64,000 bases of DNA from positions 244,136 through 308,135 of the forward strand of contig WTPW01000786.1 in NCBI GenBank assembly GCA_009809945.1, written 5' to 3'. Source of the stretch: Gigaspora margarita (lineage: Eukaryota; Glomeromycota; Glomeromycetes; Diversisporales; Gigasporaceae). Below the pieces are notes generated by a model, which was given only the letters and a program-made list of their open reading frames with translations, ran no database searches and was not told the origin of the DNA. Within the stretch, counting starts at the first letter, position 1. Every line of letters begins with the position of its first letter. This document shows positions 11,380 through 21,639 of the stretch, in pieces. A program made the position numbers and the translations under genes.

Positions 11380-11705
11380 CCCATTTTGATTCTACTTGTG
11401 CAGATTGTCAACTATTGCTCAAGGGTAAAGATAAGAAAAATGGATGTATTATAAAAGTCAACAACAAAGAGATTTTAGAAAGGTTAGACGGTGTAGTAAG
11501 AAGGAATCAAAAATGGGTAATAGAGATACCATTAGTTTCACAGAAGAGATCCATTTTACAAATACCAGTAAAGGAAAGCTATATTGTAGAGTCAATTTTT
11601 ATAGAATCTATTGAGATAGTATTAATTAGAAATTTAGAATTAGGTAATTTTTTAAAGAAAATATTAATAGAGTTAGTTAGAGCTAATTTGCAAAAGGAGG
11701 GTTTT
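11380..11705 (+). pseudogene. LINE fragment: Cys-rich region upstream of a reverse transcriptase
   Basis: A frame beginning FDSTCADCQLLLKGKDKKNG and continuing C-I-I-K..RLDGVVRRNQKWVIE. The CxxC followed by a distant Cys and the Lys/Asn-rich context resemble the Cys-rich linker found in fungal LINE polyproteins. It is followed after a MITE by an RNase H domain on the same strand, which supports a LINE origin. The frame ends at TAG 11709-11711, at the MITE edge. The assignment is tentative. Confidence 0.3.
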
Positions 11706-11710
11706 TGTTA

Positions 11711-11861
11711 GGGGAGTAACAAAAATCAGGTAATTTTTTAGGGGGAGAGGGGGGTAAAAAAAGTTAAATTATATATAGAAACCTGACCAAATCTATATTA
11801 AGGAGAAGGGAGGGGGGTAGGCCTTTGATAAAAAATAATCAGATGATTAATGACACAGCCC
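11711..11861 (+). mobile_element. Harbinger-type MITE, copy 1
   Basis: 151 bp with imperfect terminal inverted repeats (5' GGGGAGTAACA; 3' TGACACAGCCC, whose reverse complement begins GGGCTGTGTCA). It is flanked by TTA at 11708-11710 and 11862-11864. Three related copies (13807, 37128, 57529) share the interior, for example CCTGACCAAATCTATATTAAGG. A 3-bp TWA duplication is the mark of PIF/Harbinger elements. No coding capacity. Confidence 0.75.
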
Positions 11862-11871
11862 TTATGTTTTT

Positions 11872-12290
11872 TATACAGATGGCTCATGGTTTCGGGAAAA
11901 CAAGATGAGAAAAGATAAGATGGGAGCAGCTTGGGTACAAGTTAAGAAGGAAGAGAATTGAGTAGTAGCAATAGGCAAAGCTAGGATAGAGTATTGGCCA
12001 TCATCAACTAGACCTGAGTTAGTCACAATTTTAGGTACTCTTTTAACAACAAAATCAAAGTGCAAAAGTGGTTATCAAGACAGATAGTGAAGTAATGATA
12101 GGTTTAATTAATAGGGCACTTTCAAACAGAAGTGTTAAAGACATTTGGAAAGCCAAAAACAAAGCGATCCTGGACAAGATTGTAGAAATAATAGATAGTA
12201 AAGATCTGGTTATTATTATGTGTAAAGTCAAGGCACATGCATGGTTAAATGGAACGAGTTTGCTGATCAGTTAGCAAAAGAAGCAATCTG
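11872..12290 (+). pseudogene. RNase H domain of a LINE retrotransposon, frameshifted
   Basis: Begins FYTDGSWFRENK (first catalytic Asp in TDGS), continues with RPELVTILG (catalytic Glu), TDSEVMIGLINRAL (catalytic Asp in TDS), KVKAHAW and NEFADQLAKEA (last acidic motif). This is the complete RNase H1-type order. The frame is broken by TGA after KKEEN (about 11961), by a shift near 12063 and by another near 12245. All four acidic positions survive although the frame does not. The 5' neighbour is a MITE. No intact RT was found on this side. Confidence 0.65.
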
Positions 12291-12299
12291 CTAGATGAT

Positions 12300-12690
12300 T
12301 CGTAGTTTTGGCTATGTAGAAGACAAACACATTGAAACACAGTTCTTATATGGAACCAAATTCAAATAGAGACGCCTCCAAGAAAATTTATTGTAAAACT
12401 TAAGCATAAACACACAGAAGGAAGCTAGTTCTTATCAAAGAAAAATTCAGGTTAAGATCGTGAAACTGGGAAAAGTAGCTTCATATGGTCTTTTAGTTAG
12501 GCAAGGTTCAAAGAAATAGGTGGTCTGAACTGCACTTCAATTAGAAAAAGTACTGCACTTACCACAAGAGTCAAAGGCTTTGTGAACTTATTACCAATAC
12601 TATAGGTGTAACAGGATAGGTTGTATCACGAGACCGATTTGTTACCGAACCATTATGTCAATGGGATATCGGCCTACCAATGGACAAGTA
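12300..12690. other. Region without a clear gene
   Basis: Possibly LINE 3' sequence. The last 40 bases read SMGYRPTNGQVE on the + strand, which faintly resembles the RPxTNGQVER box of retroviral-type integrases; it is too short to call. Confidence 0.3.
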
Positions 12691-12978
12691 GAGTGACGAT
12701 CGATTAAGTAATTAGTAGTAATTACGAATTAATGTGTATCTTGCATAAGTATTACGATCATTGAATATGATTGAATGTTGATATATAAATAATTATGCAA
12801 TACGATTGTGCGGGGGAATCGTAAGCGAATTAGTTAGTAAATTCGCATAACAAATATAGTCATAATTATGTAGTTAGTAAAGTAAATGTACATATAAATA
12901 GTAAAGCAATTATCTAATAAAGAGAGAGCGATTTTTCTTCTTAATAATAAAAATAATACAAGTAATCCACCGGTTATA
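12691..12978 (+). repeat. LTR-like segment (TG...CA, 288 bp)
   Basis: Starts TGACGATCGATTAAG and ends CCGGTTATAACA. It contains a TATAAATA box near 12892 and CTAATAAAGAGAGAG near 12917, and has a base composition distinct from its neighbours. This is the layout of a Copia-type LTR. No second copy and no target duplication were found in the window, so it may be a solo or truncated LTR. Confidence 0.3.
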
Positions 12979-13082
12979 ACAGGAGCTACATACTAGAAGA
13001 ACCGGATCTGTACTCTTCTTCAAACTGCATATTTTGTAAAAGCAAAGTAAAAGAAAGTATAAATCATATAATAAAATGCATA

Positions 13083-13605
13083 TTTTTTTGCGGAAGATTG
13101 GAAAGTGGCAATAGATATGGGTATAATAGCAGTTTGGCAGAGTTTGAAAAAAATGTACAGAGTAAACTTGTGTCCATATGAACTTATTTTTAAGAAATCT
13201 AAAAAGGAGCAGATCTGCATATTACAAGATCTAGTATATGGTTTGGTTGAAAAATCAGCTTTCAATAAAGTGCAGGCTGAAATTTCCAGTTCAAAAATAA
13301 TAGCAAACATCTTCAAAGGATTAATTTTTATATTCCAAGAATGTTTCTATCAATATATATAGAAGAAAAGATGTGAGCTAGTTGTCGAATAGAAAAAGGC
13401 TCAGGAGATAAGTAAATCATGCAAGCATAAGAGGCCTGTAATAGATGTTGACCAAGAGCATAGCATTGGAACCATAAGGAGAAGTCCTTCCACACCTAAC
13501 CTAGATCCTAAAAAACAAGCCTTAGAAGAACAAGCAAAAAAAGTTAAAAAGCTCATACATGAAGCAGTTTTTTTGCAAATTTCAAGTTCGATACCACCAA
13601 CATGG
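13083..13605 (+). pseudogene. Unrecognised ORF interrupted by two TAG codons
   Basis: One frame runs through AEDWKVAIDMGIIAVWQSL, KKSKKEQICILQDLVYGLVEKSAF and a third segment, then TAG at 13360-13362, a second TAG about 42 bases later, and on to SIGTIRRSPSTPNLDPKKQA..LEEQAKKVKKLIHEAVFLQ, ending at TAA near 13605. The sustained protein-like composition across both stops argues for a decayed gene of more than 165 codons rather than chance. The C-terminus could form a coiled coil. It lies downstream of the LTR-like segment and might be part of that element. Family unknown. Confidence 0.4.
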
Positions 13606-13806
13606 TAAACTAAATATTAAAATAGATACATTAAATCATCAAAGTAACTGAGTACCTTGTTATATGCAGGAGACTTACAGATAACAAAGGTGCATTGTAG
13701 CTTCTGTTTAACAAACACCAGTGCGACAATGACAATCATACTTGGGCACTATTTGAGTTAGCCAGGTATTGGCCTATTTTAAAATTTAAATAGCATTTCT
13801 TTGTAA

Positions 13807-13948
13807 GGGGAGTGACAAAAATCAGTAATTTTTTGGGGGTAAAAAAAGTTGAAATTATATATAGGAACCTGACCAAATCTATATTAAGGAGGAGGAAGAA
13901 GGAGTAGGTCTTTGATAAAAAATAATCAGGTGATTAATGACACGGCCC
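13807..13948 (+). mobile_element. Harbinger-type MITE, copy 2
   Basis: 142 bp, GGGGAGTGACA at the left and TGACACGGCCC at the right, flanked by TAA at 13804-13806 and 13949-13951. Same interior as copies 1, 3 and 4. Confidence 0.75.
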
Positions 13949-14019
13949 TAATATGTAAACATAGTACAAAATATCTAATAAATATAGAGCAAGTTGTCAA
14001 AGAAAAAAAAATTAGTGTT

Positions 14020-14445
14020 ATGAATCGTGCAATTGTTTAGTGGTTGTAAAAAATTGATTAAATCCAACTAATCAACTAATCGATTAATATTCAATTAATC
14101 AATTAATCAATTAATAGTTAACTGATTGGTCGATTAGTTAAGCATCTGGTAGTACTATAAACTACTTAAATAGCTATTTTTTTAAGTGCTTTTGAATAGT
14201 TCAGTAGTTAATAAATTTAAATAGATGCATAGCAGCTAGTATATATATATATACATATTAGCATATAGACTAATCAATAATCAGTTAATTGAATAATTAA
14301 ATAATCAGTAATCGATTGGTTATAATTGATTAATCAATAGTTGATCAATCGATTAAAATTGTGTTTGTAATAGTCAATTGATTAGTTGCCAAACTCAATC
14401 AACTAATCAATTAATCGATTTTTGAATCACTACAGATAATCTTGG
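14020..14445. repeat. ATTAATCGATTA-rich inverted-repeat region
   Basis: Dense short palindromes (CTAATCAACTAATCGATTAAT and relatives). The outer parts are inverted copies of each other: AGTGGTTGTAAAAAATTGATTAA on the left against the complement of AATCGATTTTTGAATCACT on the right. This suggests a MITE with a palindromic interior; no clear target duplication. Confidence 0.45.
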
Positions 14446-14536
14446 CTGTATTATCTAGCCGATCACATTATATCAGCTAGCTTAACCAGCTAAGCTAACT
14501 TAGTCGCAGCTGCTTCAGCTAGCTTAAACACTATAC

Positions 14537-14714
14537 AGGACCCTGAAATATATATAGATAGGTCAGGTTAATTATAGAGTTACTAAAAAAGGAAAGATCT
14601 GCAAAAAAACTTTAAAAATAAGCAAAAAATTACTATAAATAAAAAAAATCTGCATAAAAAACCTCAAAAATAAGCAAACTCATATCTGACCTATCTATGT
14701 ATATTTTGGGTCCT
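14537..14714 (+). mobile_element. hAT-type MITE family 3, copy 1
   Basis: 178 bp with about 30-bp terminal inverted repeats (AGGACCCTGAAATATATATA at the left; the right end reads TATATTTTGGGTCCT). Flanked by CACTATAC (14529-14536) and CACTATAT (14715-14722), an 8-bp target duplication with one difference. Two more copies lie at 19786 and 37380. Confidence 0.75.
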
Positions 14715-14735
14715 CACTATATGTACGTCAACTAG

Positions 14736-15320
14736 ATTTTTTTAAAAAATTTTATTTTTTTTGATGAATATAAAAATTAAAAGTTAAATAATAAAAAGTT
14801 TATCAATTTATATAAAACTTTTAGAAAATATGTATTTTGATCTTTTAAACATATTTACTTAAGCGCTTATAATCAATTTATATAGTAAAATTTGGACTTT
14901 ACTATGTAGTGACTACTTGCAATCGCTAAAAACCTCATATTATGAAAAAGGTGTTTTAGTAATTGCAAATAATCTCTACATAGTAAAGTTCAAATTTTAC
15001 TATATAATTGATTATAAGCACTTAAATAAATATGTTTAGAAGATCAAAATATATATTTTAGAAAGTTTTATATAAATCGATAAACTTTTTATTATTTAAC
15101 TTTTAATTTTTACTTTTATTGAAAAAAATAAAATTTTTTAAAAAATTTAGTTGATGTATATAAAAATTAAAAATCAAATAATAAAATGTTATTCAATCTT
15201 GCTAAAAATTTTATTGTATGTATATTTTGATTTTTTGAATAAGTTTACTTAAGTAATAATAATCAATTTACATAGTAGAATCTGGACTTTACTATATAGT
15301 GACTATTGTCAATCATGGGG
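14736..15320. repeat. Inverted-repeat MITE family with arms of about 190 bp
   Basis: A right half-element (about 14736-14925) is followed by a full element (about 14969-15310) in which two arms read outward from AAAATTTTTTAAAAAATTTAG. The ends carry CTA(T/C)ATAGTAAAGTTC..AAATTTTACTATATA. A related element lies at 58706-59050. No coding capacity. Confidence 0.5.
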
Positions 15321-15693
15321 TGGTTTTTGAACCTACTTTGGGTTCAAGTTTTGATTGGCTTTTATTATTCTACAGATCATGTAACCTAAATTTTGTATAA
15401 TCTACCTATTGGTCAAAATGCAAGAATTTAAAAGTTACGTAATTTTTGTTTATATTATATTATACATAACTAGGTTGGATTAGGTTAGATAGATCAGAAT
15501 CTGAGCTAGAGTGTATAAATACCAATTTTGGAAGGTACAAATACCAGCCCCTACATATATATATATAACTAACTACTGTAATATGTTTATTTTAGCTATG
15601 TTCCAATCATACTATATTTATTCTAAAGAAAAGAATATAAGAATATTAGTACAATTATATTAAAAAATAAAAAAATAAAAAAATAAAAAAAAA

Positions 15694-16257
15694 GTCCTCC
15701 GGGTCGATAGCATAGCGGTTATGCTCCGAGAATACAAATCGCAAGATTGCTGGTTCGATTCCTCCCAAAGGCGAAATAAGAAAAGCCAGCCGGTTAGGGA
15801 ACTAAAATGCCATGAGAAACAGGGACCCAGGACATCGCACAGACAGACTTAATTGGGCAGCCATTATTTCGAGAATTTGTGGCTATGAAGAAAAATCGTG
15901 CTAGGATCCCGATTTGGAATAACTGAAGTCACGAAACGTAATGTGAGGCCCAAGTATGGATTTACATGATACTACATGAACTTGTGGCACCACCAGCCAG
16001 TCTAGGTGAAACTCCTCTTCGGCACTTTGGTAGGAGCCTCTGGCGTGTGATCCCTCTGGGATCACTGCAGTGGGTTACATTTAGATGCTGTTGGAAGTAA
16101 CCAGATGATGTTGGACTTTATAATATAGCGCATAGTTATAGTACAGTTTTAAGTGTAATGCTCTCCGGGTTTGTAAATTATATAAGAACTTACAAATAAA
16201 ATAACAGCGAGACCCGCTAAAGTTAAAAAAAAAAATAAAAATAAAAAAAATAAAAAA
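15694..16257 (+). mobile_element. tRNA-derived SINE family A, copy 1
   Basis: The head has perfect RNA polymerase III boxes: A box TAGCATAGCGG at 15708-15718 and B box GGTTCGATTCC at 15752-15762. A less AT-rich body of about 460 bp follows, ending GAGACCCGCTAAAGTT and an A-rich tail. It shares its whole length with the minus-strand copy at 61862-62396. The A-rich target prevents a clear target duplication here. Confidence 0.8.
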
Positions 16258-16449
16258 ATAACTACTATGCTATATTGTTTTAGCTATGTTTTAATCATAC
16301 TACATTTATTTTAAAAAAAAGAACATAAGAACGTTAGTACTATTATATATATAAAAAAAAACTAACTACTATAATATGTCCATTTTAGCTATACTATATT
16401 TTTTTAAAAAAAAAGAATATAAAAATATTAGTACTATTATATATATATA

Positions 16450-17590
16450 TAACTTATATATAGTGACGAAATTATTTTAGATTTTGGAACCCAAAATTAA
16501 AAATTTTTTCTGAAATTGTTTTTGATCTATTTTACTTAAAACCTAAAATTTTTTAATTTTTTTTTTAAATAGACAAAATTATAAGAAACATAAATATATA
16601 AATTTTATTTGTTCTTCTTTATAAAAAATTCCAAATTATTTTTAGAAACCCGAAATAGGTATTTTTCAAAAATCAATTTCAGTAGCATGTATGATATAAC
16701 TAACTACTGTGCTATATTTGTTCTAGCTATATTCCAATTATACTATGTTTGTTCATTCTAAAGAAAAAAACATAAGAACATTAGTACTATTTTATATATA
16801 TATATAAACTAACTATTGTGATAGAACCCCCAAATAATCTATATAAGCTTATATTTAAGTTTTATAGTAAAATTTTTTTTGGTAATACTTTTATATTGGT
16901 ATATATTAGCTATATTTCAAATCTTAGATACAAAGTTTGAAATTGGTTATCTTTTTTTGAAATACAACTTTTTTTTAAAAAAAACCTTACAAACATTTAC
17001 TAAAAAACAAAAAAAAAATGGATTAAATATTCTTTAAAAAAAACAAACATTCTTTAAAAAAAAAAACTATATTATATGTTTTTTAAAAAAAAAAACTATA
17101 CCAGATATTCTTTAGAAAAAAAAAACTATACCAGATATTTTATAAAAAAACTATACTAGATTTCTTTAAAAAAAAACTATACCAAATGTTTTCTAAAAAA
17201 ATATAACAAATATTTTTTAAAAAAAAATAAAAAAAAACTTACTAGACATTCTTTATATACTCTAAAAAAACAAAAAACATAATGGATATTTCTAAAAAAC
17301 TATAACACATTTACATTTTCTAAAAAAAAAAAAAAAAAACAAACTAAACCTATATTCTCTAACTTCTTATACCTATATATGATATTTTATATTTTTTTAT
17401 TAGCACATTTCAAATATAAGATTTATAAAACTTATCTTATTAGTATTCTTTTAAATATATTCTTTTTGCCTATTGGTTATTTTTAAATATAATCTTTTTA
17501 TTCAATATCTATGTTTCAAATATAATTTTATTTAAAAAAAGTCTCTATTAGCAATTTTTCAAATATAACCTTTATAGATTGTTTTGGGTT
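16450..17590. other. Very AT-rich stretch with degenerate poly(A)-flanked repeats
   Basis: From about 16985 to 17330 a short unit (AAAAAAACTATACCAGATATTCTTT and relatives) recurs about ten times. No frames. Confidence 0.5.
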
Positions 17591-17795
17591 CTATTATAAT
17601 ATGTCTATTCTAGCATTACAATTGTATTATATTTGTTCTAAAGAAAAAACATAAGAATATTAGTACAATTATATTGAAAAAATAAAAAAACAAAAAAAAA
17701 TAAAAAATAACTACTATGCTATATTATTCTAGCTATATTCCAATTGTACTATGTTGTTCTAAAAAAAGAAACATAAAAAATATTAGTACTATTAT

Positions 17796-18847
17796 TAGGC
17801 CCAGGACATGTTCCCTTAAAATAGATCAAAATGCTGTCTATAATTAAAATTTTTAAAAAAATATATAAATTTACTATGTAACTTTGAGCTAAGATTCTTT
17901 TAAATCTTACTTATTAACTTTAAATTAAATTTTTCGGGTATATAGAACAAGGGGAGAAGAAAAAATTGTGCTTAAAAATTGAACTAAAATTTTTGCCAAT
18001 TTTGCACAAAACGAAATGTAACTTGGCCAAAATCAAATAATTGCCAATTTTAAGCATATGTAAAAACATGCCCTGAACAACTTTACTTAGTCGGCAAAAG
18101 TAGGTTACCTTGTAAGAAAAATGGGCTATCTATGTGCTAAAGTTAAAATTTTTGGGTTTTCAATATAAAACCCCTTTTTTGTCAAGATAACCTGCTTTGG
18201 GCTTCTAAGTAAACTTGTTCAGCTGGTAATTCTACTTGTAACAAGGTCAAAACGCGCTTTCTCGAACCTTTTACTAAGTGAAAAATGGGGTTAAAGTTCG
18301 AAATAAAAATTTTTTTTAGAAAAATTTTTTTTTCGAACTTTAACCCCATTTTTCACTTAGTAAAAGGTTCGAGAAAGCGCGTTTTGACCTTGTTACAAGT
18401 AGAATTACCAGCTGAACAAGTTTACTTAGAAGCCCAAAGCAGGTTATCTTGACAAAAAAAGGGGTTTTATATTGAAAACCCAAAAATTTTAACTTTAGCA
18501 CATAGATAGCCCATTTTTCTTACAAGGTAACCTACTTTTGCCGACTAAGTAAAGTTGTTCAGGGCATGTTTTTACATATGCTCATCGTCTTAAAATTGGC
18601 AATTATTTGATTTTGGCCAAGTTACATTTTCGTTTTGTGCAAAATTGGCAAAAATTTTAGTTCAATTTTTAAGCACAATTTTTTCTTCTCCCCTTGTTCT
18701 ATATACCCGAAAAATTAATTTAAAGTTAATAAATAAGATTTAAAAGAATCTTAGCTCAAAGTTACATAGTAAATTTATATGTTTTTTTAAAAATTTTAAT
18801 TATAGACAGCATTTTGATCTATTTTAAGGGAACATGTTCTGGGCCTG
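17796..18847. mobile_element. 1.05-kb near-perfect palindrome (foldback element)
   Basis: Two arms of about 520 bp meet near 18321 with only a few bases of spacer (a run of A/T). The left end is TAGGCCCAGGACATGTTCCC; the right end is AACATGTTCTGGGCCTG. The arms differ by very few bases, plus an 8-nt insertion (ACGATGAG on the minus strand) in the right arm near 18582. TTAT flanks both ends and removing one copy restores the 110-bp repeat it sits in. No ORF. A transcript across it would be one long hairpin. Confidence 0.8.
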
Positions 18848-19050
18848 TTATATATATTTAAAAAAACTAACTATCATAATATATTCATTCTAAAAAAAAG
18901 AATATAAAAATGTTAGTAATATTATATATATATATATTAAAAGAATATAAATTTGTTGCACTTGTGATATGTTGCACTCTATGATTCAACCAATCAAATT
19001 GCTCAATTTTGTAGACAAAAAAATTTTTTTTAAAAATTAAAGATAAGGGG

Positions 19051-19331
19051 CAATGTTGTTACAGAACAGCTTTAAACAATGAATTTGGACAATTTTAAAC
19101 AATCTTGAACAATTAAATAAAGTAAAATTACTTAAAATTTTATTAAAATAACTTATTTAAATTTTAACTAAAATGTGTTTAGCACCTAAAAATATATATA
19201 GTTATATATTTTTTAGATAGATATATTAATTATTAAAGTCTGGACAAGCTTAGAACAATTTTGGACGTTTGGACAATTTTGGACATGGACAAGCCAAAAA
19301 AGAATGTAAACAGCCAAAACGTACAATACTA
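19051..19331 (+). mobile_element. hAT-type MITE family 1, copy 1
   Basis: About 281 bp, starting CAATGTTGTTACAGAACAGC and ending ACGTACAATACTA. The interior repeats TTTGGACAATTTTGGACAA and contains AAAATGTGTTTAGCACCTAA. The family consensus end is CAGTGTTGT. The target duplication here is degenerate. Confidence 0.65.
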
Positions 19332-19333
19332 GT

Positions 19334-20027
19334 AGAGGGTATATCAATCATTTTTCATATAATTTTTGTGTCACTATTGTTTCTTTTAAATATTAAAAAA
19401 TATTTTATTAAGTAAACTGCTTTTAAAAAATTAATTAAAAGTTGTAGAATAGTTTTTTTTGATTTTAATGGTAGTAAAATTATCAAAATTGGGTAGATAT
19501 TTATCAAGATACATGTATTTAAAGATTAAATATTATTTTGTCATATGATGATCATATGATATTTAATTAATAATTATGTATAACCCTGGAAAATTTGAAG
19601 GCTCTCCGAAAACTTTACAATATATACAAGTATATTTTTTTTAAATATTTTATTTGTTAAAATTTTTACTACTATAAAGAACATAATCTAACCTATTTAC
19701 TACAAAAATTTGATAAAAATTAATTGTAATAGTAAAAAGTTTTATTAATAGCTTATTTCTATTTTTGTAAAAATTATATTGTGACAAGACTCTGAAATAT
19801 ACATAGATAGATCAGATTAATTATAAAGTTACTAAAAAAGGAAAAATTTGCAGAAAAAATTTCAAAAATAAGCAAAAAAATTACTATAAATAGAAAAAAT
19901 TTGCATAAAAAACCTCAAAAATAAACAAACTCATACCTGATCTATCTATATATATTTTGAGGTTCTGTTGTGACACTAAGATCATATAAGAAATAATTGA
20001 TATACCCCATACCCTTAAAGTTTTTAC
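19334..20027. repeat. Inverted-repeat element with ends GAGGGTATATCAAT, hosting a MITE
   Basis: Left end GAGGGTATATCAATCATTTT (19335 on) is the inverse of the right end around 19975-20027 (..AATAATTGATATACCCCATA). About 45 bp of matching terminus ends in GTGTCAC / GTGACAC. Family-3 MITE copy 2 is inserted at the inner edge of the right terminus. Confidence 0.45.
19786..19966 (+). mobile_element. hAT-type MITE family 3, copy 2
   Basis: 181 bp, AAGACTCTGAAATATACATA at the left and ..TTTTGAGGTTCT at the right. Flanked by ATTGTGAC (19778-19785) and GTTGTGAC (19967-19974), 7 of 8 bases matching. Confidence 0.7.
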
Positions 20028-20690
20028 TTAATAAAATATACAATATATATAAAATAGTATATTATATAGCATAAAATTTTATTTTAAACAACTTTTTCTA
20101 AATTATGAAGATAGATTGTTTTAATAAAAAAAAATATTTTATAAGAAAAAACAAAAATTTCAAAAGTTAGTATATATAAAACTTTTTTTTACTAAAACAA
20201 TTTATTTTTTTACTTTAGAAAAAGTTATTTAGTGTAAAATTTTGCATATAATATTTAAAATATAAATATAGATTAAATTAGTAAAAAAAAAGTTCTATAT
20301 GTGCTAACTAGAGTTTTGCAATTTGATTTGATTTGATTTGATCAAATATTTGAACTCAAATCAAATTCAAATCCAAGATTTTCAAATCAAATCAAATTCA
20401 AATTGGCAATATTTGATTTGATCAAATATTTAATTTGATTTGAGTTAAAAATTTATATTAAAAGTTCAAATTCAAATCAAATTCAAATTCAGAATTTCAA
20501 ATTCAAATCAAATTCAAATTCAGAATTTCAAATCAAATCAAATTCAAATAAGCAAAATATTTGATTTGATTTGAATTTGAAAAACCCTAGTACTAATGTT
20601 AGAAATTTTTGTTTTTCTTATAAATCTTTTTTTTTACTAAGATAATCTATCTTTGTAACTTAGAAAAGTTGTTCAGAATAAAATTATATA
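20028..20690. repeat. Palindromic AT-rich arms around a CAAAT MITE
   Basis: Sequence at 20060-20300 (..AACAACTTTTTCTAAATTATG..AAACAAAAATTTC..) is repeated inverted at about 20160-20240 and 20600-20690. This is probably an older inverted-repeat element into which family-2 copy 1 jumped. Confidence 0.4.
20309..20589. mobile_element. hAT-type MITE family 2 (CAAAT-rich), copy 1
   Basis: 281 bp, ends TAGAGTTTTGC and AAAAACCCTA. The whole interior is phased TTTGATTTGAATTTGA / CAAATCAAATTCAAA repeats. Flanked by GTGCTAAC (20301-20308) and GTACTAAT (20590-20597), 6 of 8 with both differences being transitions. Confidence 0.7.
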
Positions 20691-20698
20691 CTATATAT

Positions 20699-20977
20699 AG
20701 TGTTGTATGTTTTGGCTATTCATAGCCTTTTTTGGCTTGTTCACGTCCAAAATTGTCCAAACATCCAAGATTGTTTAAAGCTTGTTCAGGTTTTAATAAT
20801 TAATAAATTTATCTAAAAAATATATAACTATATATTTTTTTAGGTGCTGAACACATTCTAGTTAAAATTAAAATAGGTTATCTTAATGAAATTTTAAGTA
20901 ATTTTATTTTATTTAATTGTTCAAAATTGTTTAAAATTGTCCAAATCATTGTCCAAAGCTGTCTCATGACAACACTG
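20699..20977 (-). mobile_element. hAT-type MITE family 1, copy 2
   Basis: Reverse orientation, from AGTGTTGTATGTTTTGGC to ..GACAACACTG. CTATATAT occurs at 20691-20698 and 20978-20985 (8-bp target duplication; the terminal base is ambiguous). Confidence 0.75.
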
Positions 20978-21138
20978 CTATATATTTTGTTATTACTTAT
21001 TATTTTTATATTTTACTAGTAAAATTTTTAGTTTTTTAAAAAAATTTTTGTCTACAAAATCGAGTAATTTGATTGGTCAAATCATGGGGTGCAACATGTT
21101 GTAGAGTAACAAATTTCTATTCCTATATATTAAATATA

Positions 21139-21638
21139 TATATACCATATCCTAGTATTGTACATTTTGGCTATCTATAGCCTTTTTTGGCTTGTCCATA
21201 TTCAAAATTGTCCAAACATCCAAGATTGTCCAAAGTTTGTTAATAAATCTATCTAAAAAAAATATAACTATATATTTTTTATGTACTGAACATATTTTAG
21301 TTAAAATTAAAATAGATTATTTTAATAAAATTTTAAGTAATTTTACTTTATTTAATTGTTCAAAATTGTTCAAAATTGTTCAAATTATTGTCCAAAGCTG
21401 TTTTGTGACAATACTGCTATATTCTATTATGAATAAGCACCCCTTTTTTAAAATTTTAAACTCAAATAACTTGAAAATTATTTAATAAAACTTAATAAAA
21501 TTTTTTTTAAATTAAACTTTATAAATCTATAAAATTTAAATAAATAAATTTTTATTAAGTTTTATTAGATAATTTTCAAATTATTTGAGTTTAAAATGTT
21601 AAAAAAGGTGTGCTTATTTATAATAGAATATGGTATAT
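21139..21638. repeat. Inverted-repeat element split by MITE family 1 copy 3
   Basis: Right terminus ..GGTGTGCTTATTTATAATAG then AATATGGTATATA is the inverse of TATACCATAT (left of the inserted MITE) joined to CTATTATGAATAAGCACCCC (right of it). The inner arms match over about 85 bp around a loop near 21520. Removing the MITE and one target copy restores the terminus. Confidence 0.55.
21153..21416 (-). mobile_element. hAT-type MITE family 1, copy 3
   Basis: 264 bp, reverse orientation, TAGTATTGTACATTTTGGC to ..GACAATACTG. Flanked by CCATATCC (21145-21152) and CTATATTC (21417-21424), 6 of 8, both differences C/T. It is inserted in the terminus of the 21139-21638 inverted repeat. Confidence 0.7.
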
Positions 21639-21639
21639 A

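Larger units (their letters stand above)
15560..18940. repeat. Cluster of a dispersed repeat of about 110 bp (interrupted)
   Basis: The unit reads roughly TAACTAACTACTATGCTATG, then TTCATTCTAGCTATGTTCCA, ATTATACTATGTTTATTCTA, AAGAAAAAAACATAAGAACA and TTAGTACTATTATATATATA. Copies start near 15563, 16258, 16362, 16700, 17600, 17700 and 18866. SINE A and the 1.05-kb palindrome are inserted into it. A second cluster is at 36345-36800. Confidence 0.5.

Noticed and set aside
15694..15770. Functional tRNA gene
   Set aside because: A and B boxes are perfect, but the sequence is joined to a conserved SINE body found again at 61862-62396, and no full acceptor stem was seen.
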